Source of the DNA: Paenibacillus fonticola DSM 21315
Lineage (GTDB): Bacteria > Bacillota > Bacilli > Paenibacillales > Paenibacillaceae
NCBI RefSeq assembly: GCF_000381905.1
Contig: NZ_KB907255.1
Coordinates: 24,638 to 88,637, forward strand
Direction of reading: 5' to 3'
DNA length: 64,000 nt
The notes below the pieces were generated by a model. That model was not told where the DNA came from, did not search any database, and saw only the letters and a list, made by a program, of their open reading frames with translations. The position numbers were made by a program, and so were the translations under genes. This document shows, one piece after another, positions 1-8,305 of the stretch. Positions within the stretch are counted from its first letter, which is position 1. Every line of letters begins with the position of its first letter.

Positions 1-123
1 CAGAGTCTGCGTGCTGGGCAGTGGTTGTGGGCCGGACAGAGTCTGCGTGCTGGGCAGTGGTTGTGGGCCGGACAGGGACTGTGGGCTGGGCAGTGGTTGT
101 GGGCCGGACAGGGACTGTGGGCC
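1..123. repeat. 36-bp tandem repeat inside the polymerase gene
   Basis: Three full 36-bp units (1-36, 37-72, 73-108) and a partial fourth are nearly identical. The period is a multiple of three, so on the minus strand it encodes a 12-residue repeat (SGPQPLPSTQTL and close variants) in frame. The array runs off the window, so the copy number is unknown. Confidence 0.9.
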
Positions 124-2196
124 AGCCAGCGCTCGTCCCAAGGCCGCCCAAAGCTCGGGGTCAGCCCGGTCATAAGCGAGCCCTTGCCGCAGCAGACCAG
201 CCTGTGCAGGTGCAGCGGACAAGCCGGCGAGCCGCAGCCGGGCCGAGGTCCGGGCCGGATAAACGGCTAGCGCGCGCTCCAGATGGGCCGCGGCCTGCTG
301 TCCCTTGCCCGAAGCTGCGGCTGCCACCGCCTGCCGCTCCTGTGTCAGGCTGACAGCCTGCCGTGCTCCCGTCGCGCTCGCCAGCAGAAGCAGCGCGGCT
401 AGAGCCAGGTGTGCGGCCAGGGCTAGGTACGTGCCGCGGTACAGCCGGCGCTGTGCCGCTGAGTGAGCAGGCGGCGCCGGGAAACGCGGCGGGCGGCGGG
501 CGGTGCCAAGGGCGGCCATCCAGATGAGGAGCAGCCAAGTGATGCCGTAGCTCATATCGAAATCGGCCGCGCTATGAAGGAGCACCGCAAGGAAGGGCGG
601 CAGCATCCGGCTGCGCACGCGGGCTAAGGCAGCGCCAATGGCGAAAAGCCAGAGCAGCGCGATAGCCAGCCCGATCAGCCCTGTATCCAGCGCGATGTTC
701 AAATAGCCGCTGTGAACCTCTCCTCCAACGTAAGGAGAGCTTTGAACGCTCCGGAACATCGCTTCCCATGTCTTTCCCCCATGACCAACCCAAGGAGAGT
801 CGAGGAAAAGACTCCCCCCGTCACGGTACATGAGGATGCGGGCGGAAGCGGTCGACAGCGGGCTTGTCCGTTCGAACAGGCCCAAATTCAGCGCTGCGCC
901 GAAAAGGCCCGCCGCAAGCAGAATTACGCCAACGGCGGGACCCGCGGCTTGCAAGCGGGGGACTTGGCTTTGTACTTGGCTTTGGCTTTGAACTTGGCTT
1001 TGGCCGTGGCTTTGAGTTTGCCTTTGTTTTTGGCTTCCTCCTTGGCTTTGGCTGTGGATTTCTCTTTCTTTTTCTCTTTCTCTTTGTTTTTGACTCTGGC
1101 CTTGGCCCGGTCCGGCCAAGTACTTTGCCGCAAACATAGCTGCACTTGCGGTGACCGCGAGCAAAAGCAGCCCGGGGAGGAGCGGCGGCGCAAGCGACGA
1201 GGCAGATAGCCGGACCCCGGCAATCGAACCGCAGAGCAGCAGCGCCCCGCTTTGCCACGCAAAACGGGAGCGGTTAGCAGCAGGCAGCAGGCACAGTCCG
1301 ACAAGCCCTGCTGCTGCTGTCGCCAGGCAGGCTCCACGCGACTCCGTCAGCAGCAGGCACAGGGCATAAATAAAAGCGCTGCCTGCTGCAGCATGGCCTC
1401 TCCAACTATGCTCGCGGGTAAAGTCTGCCGAGCCCATCCGAGCCAGAGCCATCAGCCGCTCCAGAAGAAAGGCTCCCATCACCGTCCCAAAGGCGTTGGG
1501 GTACTGCAGCAGCCCGCCTAGCCTCGCGCCGCTGGCCGCTAACTCCGCTTGATCTGTGCGAAAAATGGCATCTGGAAACGGAAACACCCCATATACCGAT
1601 GCTAGTCCCGTCACGCCAAGCACTAGTCCGACTATACTCCAGCCTGCATGAAGAGCCTTCCTGCCTCCTGCGCAGCCTGCGGCGTAGTAGGCAGACAACC
1701 CAAAGCAGCCGTAGAAGCTCCAGGCAAGCATAGCTTCTCCGGTGCTCTGTACGGACAAGGGACCTGCAGCCAAATGAACGGCATACAGGAACGCGACCAT
1801 AAATGGAGCTGCGATAAACAGAACAGTATGAAGCACAGTCCGCACAGTCCGTAGATCATTAGCTGATAAATATTCCCCTGTTGGGTGATCTGCTGTTGGG
1901 TGATTTGCTGTTAGGTGATTTGCTGTTAGATGATCTCGTGGTAGATAATCTGCAGATGGATGTTCGGCTGCAGGCAAACTAACGGGAAGTAAACGTACTC
2001 TCACCGTCCGTCCCATCACTATGATGGCTGTCATTGCCGTTCCCAGCGACATCAGTCCTAAAGCTGCCATTTCATCTATAAAATATAACCCCCGGCTCAG
2101 GCAGGAAACAAAGCCTGCCGCCATGCAAAAAAATGCCGCCATCATCGCCGGCACTTCATTTCTGGGCTCTTCTGTCTTCACCCTATTTGCGCTCAT
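1..2196 (-). CDS. O-antigen ligase / Wzy-like polysaccharide polymerase, 3' end beyond window
   Basis: I read this frame by hand: it stays open from an ATG at 2196 (preceded by AAAGGGGAG) to the left edge, 732 codons with no stop. It is a polytopic membrane protein with many hydrophobic segments. It carries O-antigen ligase family marks: YPNAFG near residue 232, and a large outer loop with SPWVGHGGKTW followed by HSGYL near residue 494. After the last membrane segments comes an Ala/Leu-rich helical tail that looks TPR-like. Three in-frame repeat tracts interrupt it: a HPTA-type 5-residue repeat (residues about 73-109), a Gln/Ser then Glu/Lys/Arg tract (about 366-412), and a 12-residue repeat rich in Pro, Gln, Ser and Leu at the edge. 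It probably joins or ligates glycan repeat units at the outer face of the membrane; the substrate is unknown. Confidence 0.8.
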   Translation of the reverse strand, partial: MSANRVKTEEPRNEVPAMMAAFFCMAAGFVSCLSRGLYFIDEMAALGLMSLGTAMTAIIVMGRTVRVRLLPVSLPAAEHPSADYLPRDHLTANHLTANHPTADHPTGEYLSANDLRTVRTVLHTVLFIAAPFMVAFLYAVHLAAGPLSVQSTGEAMLAWSFYGCFGLSAYYAAGCAGGRKALHAGWSIVGLVLGVTGLASVYGVFPFPDAIFRTDQAELAASGARLGGLLQYPNAFGTVMGAFLLERLMALARMGSADFTREHSWRGHAAAGSAFIYALCLLLTESRGACLATAAAGLVGLCLLPAANRSRFAWQSGALLLCGSIAGVRLSASSLAPPLLPGLLLLAVTASAAMFAAKYLAGPGQGQSQKQREREKEREIHSQSQGGSQKQRQTQSHGQSQVQSQSQVQSQVPRLQAAGPAVGVILLAAGLFGAALNLGLFERTSPLSTASARILMYRDGGSLFLDSPWVGHGGKTWEAMFRSVQSSPYVGGEVHSGYLNIALDTGLIGLAIALLWLFAIGAALARVRSRMLPPFLAVLLHSAADFDMSYGITWLLLIWMAALGTARRPPRFPAPPAHSAAQRRLYRGTYLALAAHLALAALLLLASATGARQAVSLTQERQAVAAAASGKGQQAAAHLERALAVYPARTSARLRLAGLSAAPAQAGLLRQGLAYDRADPELWAALGRALAGPQSLSGPQPLPSPQSLSGPQPLPSTQTLSGPQPLPSTQTL

Positions 2197-2261
2197 GCCC
2201 TGCTCCCCTTTTCCATCGGTTACAATCCTTTTTGCTGCGTATCGTGCCGCATGATGCACGC

Positions 2262-2291
2262 AAAAAGGCCAACACCTAAAGTGTTGACCTT
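2262..2291 (-). terminator. Rho-independent terminator after the methyltransferase gene
   Basis: On the minus strand, AAGGTCAACAC and GTGTTGGCCTT pair around a 5-nt loop with one mismatch, followed by a T run. It lies between the methyltransferase stop at 2374 and the polymerase start at 2196, so the two genes are probably separate transcripts. Confidence 0.7.
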
Positions 2292-2373
2292 GTAAGAGCG
2301 CTTCAAACTTGAAAACTAAGCCGCTTCAACCCGTAGAGGCCTCGGCATTATTACGCTATTAGCCCGGCAGGGA

Positions 2374-3540
2374 TCAACTGCCTGGCAGCAAGTCCCGGCA
2401 GGCCCGCTCCAAATAAGGATCGGCATGCAAAAAGTCGCGGAAGGCGGCATATTCCCGCCACAGCTGCTCCGTATCGGTCCTTGACGACTTAACGGCCCGA
2501 ATCAAAATGTTCTTGGGCGTATGCTCCATATCAATGAACTCGAGCAGCTGCGTTTTATAGCCAAGCAAATCGAGCAATTTGGCGCGGATAGCATCCGTAG
2601 CCAACGCCGAGAAGCGTTCCTTCAAAATGCCGTGCGACAGCAGCGGCTCAAGCACAGGACTCTTGACCTGATTGAACAGTTCGTGCTGGCAGCAAGGCAC
2701 GGACAAAATAACCGATGCCCCCCAGCGTACCGCCTTCTCCAGTGCTGCATCCGTTGCCGTATCGCACGCATGCAGGGTAACAACCATATCCACTTGACTG
2801 AGCTCATCATAATCCGCTATATCGCCTACGAGGAAGCGCAGCTGATTATATTGCAATTTCTGTGCGAGAGTCCCGCAGTGCTCAATGACGTCCGCCTTCA
2901 GGTCAAGCCCGACGACGTTCAGCTGCCGGCGCTGCTGCACGGACAAATAGTGATACAGCGCGAACGTCAAATACGATTTGCCGCAGCCGAAATCGACGAT
3001 CGTCAGCGGGCGATCCTCCGGAAGGTGGGGAATAACATCCTGTACCATCTCCAGAAAACGATTGATCTGCCGGAACTTATCATATTTTTTGGCAAACACT
3101 TTCCCGTCCGGATTCATGATGCCCAGCTCGATCAGAAACGGTACAGGAACGCCTTCCTCCAAAATGTACTGCTTCTGCCGATTGTGCGTCAGCACAGCAG
3201 GCTTCTTGGATGGGGATCTCTTCAGGATCGATACTTTGTATTTCTTGCTGATCAGCACTTGATAGTCGGCCTGGACGGTACACAGCAGCCCCTGCCGGAA
3301 CGTATTCTCGAACAGTTCCATCATCTTGTCTTCGAATAACGAAGCCGCAATATTTTCATGCGTGACCTTATTGGCAAAATGATACGCCAGCTGATAATGA
3401 AGGCTCTTCTTCAATTCCACGGGTTTAACGACCACTTTGGTATAGCCGGCTTCGCCCGCCTTGCGGCGCTGACTGAGTGTAGCGGAGATCAAGGTGCCTT
3501 CCTCCGCCAGTTGATGGACAAGATTCCGCAAAGACTCCAT
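2374..3540 (-). CDS. class I SAM-dependent methyltransferase (Methyltransf_32-like)
   Basis: The protein is about 388 aa. The Rossmann SAM-binding motif I (IVDFGCGKSYLTFALY) lies in the middle, followed by VVGLDLKADVI, where an acidic residue would bind the ribose. A VVTLHACDTATD motif and an SVPCCQHEL segment are typical of the methyltransf_32 group, related to RNA methyltransferases. The N-terminal third is a separate domain of unknown role. The start is uncertain: a GTG at 3561 is possible, but the ATG at 3540 has a better placed AAAGAGAG. The substrate cannot be told from sequence. It is probably monocistronic. Confidence 0.8.
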   Translation of the reverse strand: MESLRNLVHQLAEEGTLISATLSQRRKAGEAGYTKVVVKPVELKKSLHYQLAYHFANKVTHENIAASLFEDKMMELFENTFRQGLLCTVQADYQVLISKKYKVSILKRSPSKKPAVLTHNRQKQYILEEGVPVPFLIELGIMNPDGKVFAKKYDKFRQINRFLEMVQDVIPHLPEDRPLTIVDFGCGKSYLTFALYHYLSVQQRRQLNVVGLDLKADVIEHCGTLAQKLQYNQLRFLVGDIADYDELSQVDMVVTLHACDTATDAALEKAVRWGASVILSVPCCQHELFNQVKSPVLEPLLSHGILKERFSALATDAIRAKLLDLLGYKTQLLEFIDMEHTPKNILIRAVKSSRTDTEQLWREYAAFRDFLHADPYLERACRDLLPGS

Positions 3541-3599
3541 AGTTAGACAACTCTCTTTCACTTCTCAAATAATTGTTCCTTATCGCTAATTAAGCCATT

Positions 3600-4247
3600 T
3601 TACAAGCGCTGGCGCAGTTCGGCAAGCCCCTCCTGTACTTCAGCTGCAGAAAACCCGCCTTCCTCCAGCTTTAGCGGATCTACTCCGGCCAAGCGCTCGT
3701 AAAAAGCGAGCCCTTCATGCACATCGATTTCCTGATGTTCGATCAGGCGATACAATGCGTTTTCGGCCAAATCATATCTGCCTTTCTCCTCTGCAAACCT
3801 GAATACCATCCGTTCTGTATCTGGATCGAGAAAGAAACCTTTGAGCTTCGTCATCAGGCTGAACACTTCCTCATCCAACTGCCACAGGGATGGATCGGCG
3901 CCATGCTGCCTGGCCTCAAGAAACAAATGGAGCGCTTTTTGCTGCCGTAGACGGCCTTCGTCCTTATCGCCACTGTCCAGGCATAAGTCCCCTTCCTCCC
4001 TCAGCAGCCGGGCCAATGTTTGCAGCTTATCTGCCTCGATAATGCCCCCGCTTCGGAATAATTCAGTAATATCTTTGGAGGACAGCGTGCCCAGCAGCAA
4101 AGAGCTTAGACGAAACTGGGTTCTGTACAGCTCATCAAGCTCTCGAAGGGCTTCCGGGTGTTTTTTTTGCTGCTTCAAGCCAAAAATCGTCCCTAGTGCC
4201 TCGGTAATTTCTTCGATCGCCCGGACGAGATAATCTTTTCGTAACAT
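3600..4247 (-). CDS. DUF6483 family protein
   Basis: The protein is 215 aa, rich in Leu and Glu and predicted all-helical, with no signal peptide or membrane segment. The opening MLRKDYLVRAIEEITEALG and the following FGLKQQKKHPEALRELDEL match my memory of the Paenibacillus/Bacillus DUF6483 family, which looks like a TPR-type helical repeat protein. The start has GGGAGG at a good distance. The function is unknown. The neighbours are a methyltransferase downstream and a non-coding repeat array upstream. Confidence 0.65.
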   Translation of the reverse strand: MLRKDYLVRAIEEITEALGTIFGLKQQKKHPEALRELDELYRTQFRLSSLLLGTLSSKDITELFRSGGIIEADKLQTLARLLREEGDLCLDSGDKDEGRLRQQKALHLFLEARQHGADPSLWQLDEEVFSLMTKLKGFFLDPDTERMVFRFAEEKGRYDLAENALYRLIEHQEIDVHEGLAFYERLAGVDPLKLEEGGFSAAEVQEGLAELRQRL

Positions 4248-4531
4248 GCAAAAAGCCTCCCATACATCACAATTGGGTAATCTTTATTTTCTTAATGAGT
4301 AAATCAATTTTTGCAGCTTAAAATCTGCAAATATACCTTAATGTAACTGGGCAGAACTGAAGATCAGATGCCGGAGTTGACGATGTAGGCACGCGAAGAC
4401 TTATTACGCCAATATGGCCCTGCTGAATTTACCTGTCCTGCAGTTGGCGTTGCCGGCCTGATATTGTGACGATTTCGTTCATCCAATAGAGCATTTGCTA
4501 CTAAGCTACTGCCCAGTCCGACGTAGGGATG

Positions 4532-5112
4532 TATGAAATTTCATACAGAACACTCACGCACCTGCCGAATGCTGGATTCTGGGTATGAAATTTCATACAG
4601 AATACTCACGCAGCTGCCGGGTGCTGGATTCGGGTATGAAATTTCATACAGAACACTCACGCAGCTGCCGAATGCTGGATTCGGGTATGAAATTTCATAT
4701 AGAACACTCATGCAGCTGCCGAATGCTGGATTCTGAGTATGAAATTTCATACAGAACACTCACGCACCTGCCGGATGCTGGATTCTGGGTATGATATTTC
4801 ATACAGAATACTCACACAGCTGCCGGGTGCTGGATTTGGGTATGAAATTTCATACAGAACACTCACGCAGCTGCCGGGTGCTGGATTTGGGTATGAAATT
4901 TCATACAGAACACTCACGCACCTGCCGAATGCTGGATTCGGGTATGAAATTTCATACAGAACACTCACGCAGCTGCCGGGTGCTGGATTTGGGTATGAAA
5001 TTTCATACAGAACACTCACGCACCTGCCGAATGCTGGATTCGGGTATGAAATTTCATATAGAACACTCACGCAGCTGCCGAATGCTGGATTTTGGGTATG
5101 AAATTTCATACA
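4532..5112. repeat. Array of 12 copies of a 16-bp palindrome with 51-52 bp period
   Basis: The palindrome GTATGAAATTTCATAC, or a one- or two-base variant of it, recurs 12 times. Its TATG begins at 4532, 4584, 4635, 4686, 4738, 4790, 4841, 4892, 4943, 4994, 5045 and 5097. The spacers are about 35 bp and nearly identical; each holds a CAGCTG or CACCTG and a second dyad (CCGAAT-GCTGG-ATTCGG). Both strands read open in several frames, but the 52-bp units break every frame, so it is not coding. Spacers are repeated rather than unique, so it is not CRISPR. Confidence 0.95.
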
Positions 5113-5540
5113 GAACCACTCAAATAACAGCTTGATAACCCGTTCATCTCCCCACTTTCAAACTAACGTAATACGTACTACATAATATAAAAGTTAGTAA
5201 TCCCCAATATATACAATTGGCAATCCGTAATAAATGTGACGCGTCCAACGCAAACAACCGTATATAGATCCCGATTTTATATTATTTCAACCGCTATTTC
5301 CAGTCTGGCCCCTGTCCTTGTGCTGTATTTGCCACGAGCGCCTGGCTCGCCTAGCCGCCTGGCCACACGTCGTCCACTACGGCCGTCCCCTTCCGGCAAC
5401 ATTCAGTATCCGCGGCCAGTTTAGAAATCGCTAACACACAAGCTGCGCAAATAAACCGGAGTCTGCCAGGAGACATCCGGTCGTTTGCGCTTAAGCCCGA
5501 AGAGCTCAGAAGCCAGATAGAGCTTTATTCCATCGTTATT
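5113..5540. other. Intergenic stretch with no gene seen
   Basis: About 430 bases lie between the palindrome array and the hydrolase gene. I found no credible ORF with a ribosome binding site and no RNA gene. A loose dyad (ACCGGA and TCCGGT near 5455-5480) follows the hydrolase stop but lacks a T run. Confidence 0.5.
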
Positions 5541-6341
5541 TTATTCCTCCGCTTTATGGATATGGTGCAGAAAATCGTTGATGACGACCGCCAACTGCTC
5601 GGGAGCCTCATACATGCTCATATGGCCGGCCCCTTTGATGACGGCCTTGATGACATTGCTGCCTTCGCTCGTAAACGTCCGCTCAATCGGGATGAGTCCG
5701 TCGCTCTCTCCTGCAACAAGCAGGACCGGTAAAGTCGTAGCGGACAGTACGTCGCGGCGGTCAATCCGTTCACGCATCGCGAGCGCGGCGCCTGAAGCTC
5801 CCTGCGGAGGCGTTTTGTAGCCGATTTCTTTTACGCGATCCAGAGCCGCTTCAAGCGAGACGGCATTGGCAGGGGCGAACAGACCGGGCACAAGGCCGTC
5901 CACGAACGGCGTAATACCTTCAGTGCCGATGAATGACACCGCCTGCAGCCTCTTCTCTTTGGCCTCTTCGCTGTCAGGGAAGGCCGTCGAATGGATTAAG
6001 CCAAAGCCATTCAGGTTGCCCGCATAACGCTGCGCCAGCGACAGCGTGACATATCCGCCCATCGAGTGGCCCAGCAGCGTATACCGGTCGATCGACAATT
6101 GCTCCAGCAGGCCGGCTATATCATCAGCCATCTGCTCTATCGTATAAGCGCCGAGCGGCGCATCGGACAAACCATGTCCCCGCAGGTCAGGAACAATGAC
6201 GCGATAATGCTTCGATAGCAGCGGCATCACCTGCTCCCAATAAGCCGAACTGCCGCAAAAACCGTGCAAAAGCACCAGAACTTCTCCCTCACCCTGATCT
6301 TCGTACGCAATCGTTGTTCCGCTTATCGTTAGCTTTTCCAT
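5541..6341 (-). CDS. alpha/beta-fold hydrolase
   Basis: The 266-aa protein has the full alpha/beta hydrolase layout: an oxyanion-loop HGFCG, the DLRGHGLSD strand, the nucleophile elbow GHSMGG (Ser), a late-strand acid in VAGESDGLIP, and a C-terminal His in GAGHMSMYE. It is cytoplasmic, with no signal peptide. AAGAAGGA lies at a good distance from the ATG. It belongs to the large family of small esterase or haloperoxidase-like enzymes; the substrate cannot be inferred. It is a single gene. Confidence 0.9.
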   Translation of the reverse strand: MEKLTISGTTIAYEDQGEGEVLVLLHGFCGSSAYWEQVMPLLSKHYRVIVPDLRGHGLSDAPLGAYTIEQMADDIAGLLEQLSIDRYTLLGHSMGGYVTLSLAQRYAGNLNGFGLIHSTAFPDSEEAKEKRLQAVSFIGTEGITPFVDGLVPGLFAPANAVSLEAALDRVKEIGYKTPPQGASGAALAMRERIDRRDVLSATTLPVLLVAGESDGLIPIERTFTSEGSNVIKAVIKGAGHMSMYEAPEQLAVVINDFLHHIHKAEE

Positions 6342-6440
6342 CGTTCATCCTTCTTTCTTGACTATGTATTGAATATATATAATTAAGCCAATAACGCGCA
6401 TCTGAAACGCCTTTTGCTAATGTTATGGCGCTTCCTCCAC

Positions 6441-6986
6441 TTATTGGCGGCCAGCGCCAAACCCTTCGGCCGCTGCCCGGACGATTTCATCAGCCATCTG
6501 CATGACCTTGTACAGCGAGGTCATCCCTAGAGTCCAATACGGCTTCGGGCCGTTTACATTCACGACGGCGGCAATGCTGTAATGGCCTGCCTCCGGCAAT
6601 CCGCCGCCGACCGATTGGGCCGGAAGAAGCGGTTTTCCTGATACGATATAGGAGCCTACTGAAGCCGGAACACCCAAGCAGGCATCGATTGCGATAATAA
6701 TGTGATCCTTAGGGATCGCATTCATCCGGCGCACCAAATTATCGGCATCACAGGGATCCCGCAGTGATCCGACGACTGAAGGAAAGCCTAGCTCCTCCAA
6801 CCGGGTCCCGACAAGGGGTCCAAGCGCGTCCCCTGTAGAGCGATCCGTCCCGATGCACAAAAAAGTAACGCTGTCCAGCGGATGCTTCTGGCGAATGCTC
6901 TGTATGAATTGCGGCAACTCCTTCCCAGTCAGCTTCCTTTGGCTAAAGGCAGAATCACTATGAAGCCCATGCCCCTCCAACTTCAT
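6441..6986 (-). CDS. yyaC: YyaC-type spore protease-like protein
   Basis: The protein is about 181 aa. FLCIGTDRSTGDALGPLVG and the later IAIDACLG segment match YyaC, a sporulation protein related to the germination protease GPR; the central Asp residues are conserved. The frame stays open up to 7076, but I prefer the ATG at 6986, which has AGGGGG seven bases upstream. A sigma-A-like promoter at 7016-7044 would also exclude the longer form. An ATG at 6992 sits too close to the ribosome site. The gene is divergent from the DUF1128 gene. Confidence 0.85.
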   Translation of the reverse strand: MKLEGHGLHSDSAFSQRKLTGKELPQFIQSIRQKHPLDSVTFLCIGTDRSTGDALGPLVGTRLEELGFPSVVGSLRDPCDADNLVRRMNAIPKDHIIIAIDACLGVPASVGSYIVSGKPLLPAQSVGGGLPEAGHYSIAAVVNVNGPKPYWTLGMTSLYKVMQMADEIVRAAAEGFGAGRQ

Positions 6987-7015
6987 CTTCATTCCCCCTG
7001 TACGAACGTATTTAG

Positions 7016-7044
7016 ATTGTACCCTAACCGCTCTTTCACCGCAA
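7016..7044 (-). promoter_or_regulatory. Possible sigma-A promoter of yyaC
   Basis: On the minus strand, TTGCGG and TACAAT are separated by 17 bp, ending about 30 bases upstream of the preferred yyaC start. Confidence 0.45.
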
Positions 7045-7121
7045 AACATAGAAGCCGATGAACTGTCATGATACAATACAATGAGGTTGGAACGAGCACT
7101 TTATGGAGAGGATGAGCGATC

Positions 7122-7349
7122 ATGGCAGATTTGACGCAGAAAACCCAGGAGAACGTGGAATATATGATCGAAGCGATTAAGACAAAATTAAGGATGGCGA
7201 CAGGTGCAGCTATGTCGGCTTCAGCCTTCAATGTCGACCGCTACGACGATATTCTGGAAGTTTATGAAATCGTAATGAGCAAGGAACGGTTGAGCATTTC
7301 GGAAGTAGAGGCACTCGCTAAAGAGCTCGGTCAGCTCAGAGGGAATTAA
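7122..7349 (+). CDS. DUF1128 family protein (YfkK-like)
   Basis: This is a 75-aa soluble helical protein. The sequence around YMIEAIKTKLRMATGAAMSA and the final ELGQLRGN match the small DUF1128 family (YfkK in Bacillus). Function is unknown. GGAGAGG lies about ten bases before the ATG. It is divergent from yyaC and convergent with the pirin gene, with a shared terminator between. Confidence 0.85.
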   Translation: MADLTQKTQENVEYMIEAIKTKLRMATGAAMSASAFNVDRYDDILEVYEIVMSKERLSISEVEALAKELGQLRGN

Positions 7350-7375
7350 AGGAATTAGTGGCTTAGTGTAAATCA

Positions 7376-7435
7376 AAGAAGAGTCCGATTTCCGCTTTAG
7401 CATATCGCTGCTGCTGCGGGCATCGGACTCTTCTT
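7376..7435. terminator. Bidirectional terminator between DUF1128 and pirin genes
   Basis: AAGAAGAGTCCGAT and ATCGGACTCTTCTT form a perfect 14-bp stem with a roughly 32-base loop. The hairpin ends three bases from the pirin stop codon and can serve both convergent genes. Confidence 0.8.
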
Positions 7436-7438
7436 ATG

Positions 7439-8158
7439 TTAAGGCAGATCGATCAATATGAACTCTGCCGCCCCCTCGCTGGCGGTGCTGCAAACGCTCA
7501 GTTCCTCCGCATTCCGTACCCGGGCTGCATCGCCAGGACGGAGCGAGAACTTTTGCTTTCCACAGTGAAAATCGATGTGGCCGGAAAGCATAAATAAATG
7601 CGTCCGGCGTCCGCTGCCGAATGGGATGGCCAGTTTCCCGCCTGTCTGCAGCTTCGGAATGTACATCCGGACGTCCTGATTGATGCGCAGGCTGCCGCCG
7701 GTCTCCTCAGGAGCAATAACGGGCTTCAGCAGCCCTTCACGCTCCTGCCATGGAAACCACCGGTAAGACCAGGCCGGCTTCAAATTCCTCTCTGCAGGCA
7801 GAAACCACATCTGAATGAAGCGCACAGGTTCTGTGGCCGAAGGATTGCTCTCGGAGTGGCGAATGCCGGCCCCGGCGCTCATGGCCTGTACGCTTCCTGC
7901 TGTCAGTTCCTGCGTATTGCCGAGATCATCTTCATGCCGCAGCGTGCCCGATACTACATACGTGACGATCTCCAGGTCATGATGCGGATGGGGAGCCAGC
8001 CCTTGGCCAGGCTGAACAACGTTGTCGTTTAAAGCAAGCAAACATCCGAAATGCGCATTGCTCGGATCATCATAATCGGCAAAGGAGAAGCTGAATTCAC
8101 TATGAATGGTTCCTTTGTCCGAAGTATGGCGCTCCTCAGCGGTGACCACTTTGATCAT
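7439..8158 (-). CDS. pirin family bicupin protein
   Basis: The 239-aa protein has two cupin halves. The N-terminal half shows the pirin metal site: HPHHDLEIVTYVVSG, then the HSE of GIRHSE, preceded by SAGAG. This is the His-His-His-Glu set that binds iron in pirins such as YhhW, some of which are quercetinases. A sensor or dioxygenase role is possible but not shown. AGGAGG lies close before the ATG. It is a single gene. Confidence 0.9.
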   Translation of the reverse strand: MIKVVTAEERHTSDKGTIHSEFSFSFADYDDPSNAHFGCLLALNDNVVQPGQGLAPHPHHDLEIVTYVVSGTLRHEDDLGNTQELTAGSVQAMSAGAGIRHSESNPSATEPVRFIQMWFLPAERNLKPAWSYRWFPWQEREGLLKPVIAPEETGGSLRINQDVRMYIPKLQTGGKLAIPFGSGRRTHLFMLSGHIDFHCGKQKFSLRPGDAARVRNAEELSVCSTASEGAAEFILIDLP

Positions 8159-8305
8159 CGTTATCCTCCTCGCTCTCTATTAAAATCGATACTTGGATTC
8201 ATTGCCGTTAAGAATGTTTTGAATATGGTTTAAATATTTCTTACCCTTAACGCAAAAACACTAATCAAAGTACGCTCAAAAGAGGCCGGAGTTCGACACG
8301 GGCTG

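Noticed and set aside
821..1258. Lys/Arg-rich minus-strand frame and other frames in 1-2200
   Set aside because: They are alternative readings of the low-complexity tract in the polymerase gene, whose frame is open for 732 codons and carries family motifs.
2521..3339. 272-codon plus-strand frame opposite the methyltransferase
   Set aside because: Antisense shadow; the methyltransferase motifs are all on the other strand.
4532..5112. CRISPR array
   Set aside because: The repeat is a 16-bp palindrome and the spacers are nearly identical to each other. No cas genes are present.
4533..5135. Overlapping frames on both strands encoding 17-residue repeats
   Set aside because: They arise because most units are 51 bp. 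The 52-bp units break each frame, there is no ribosome site, and both strands are equally open.
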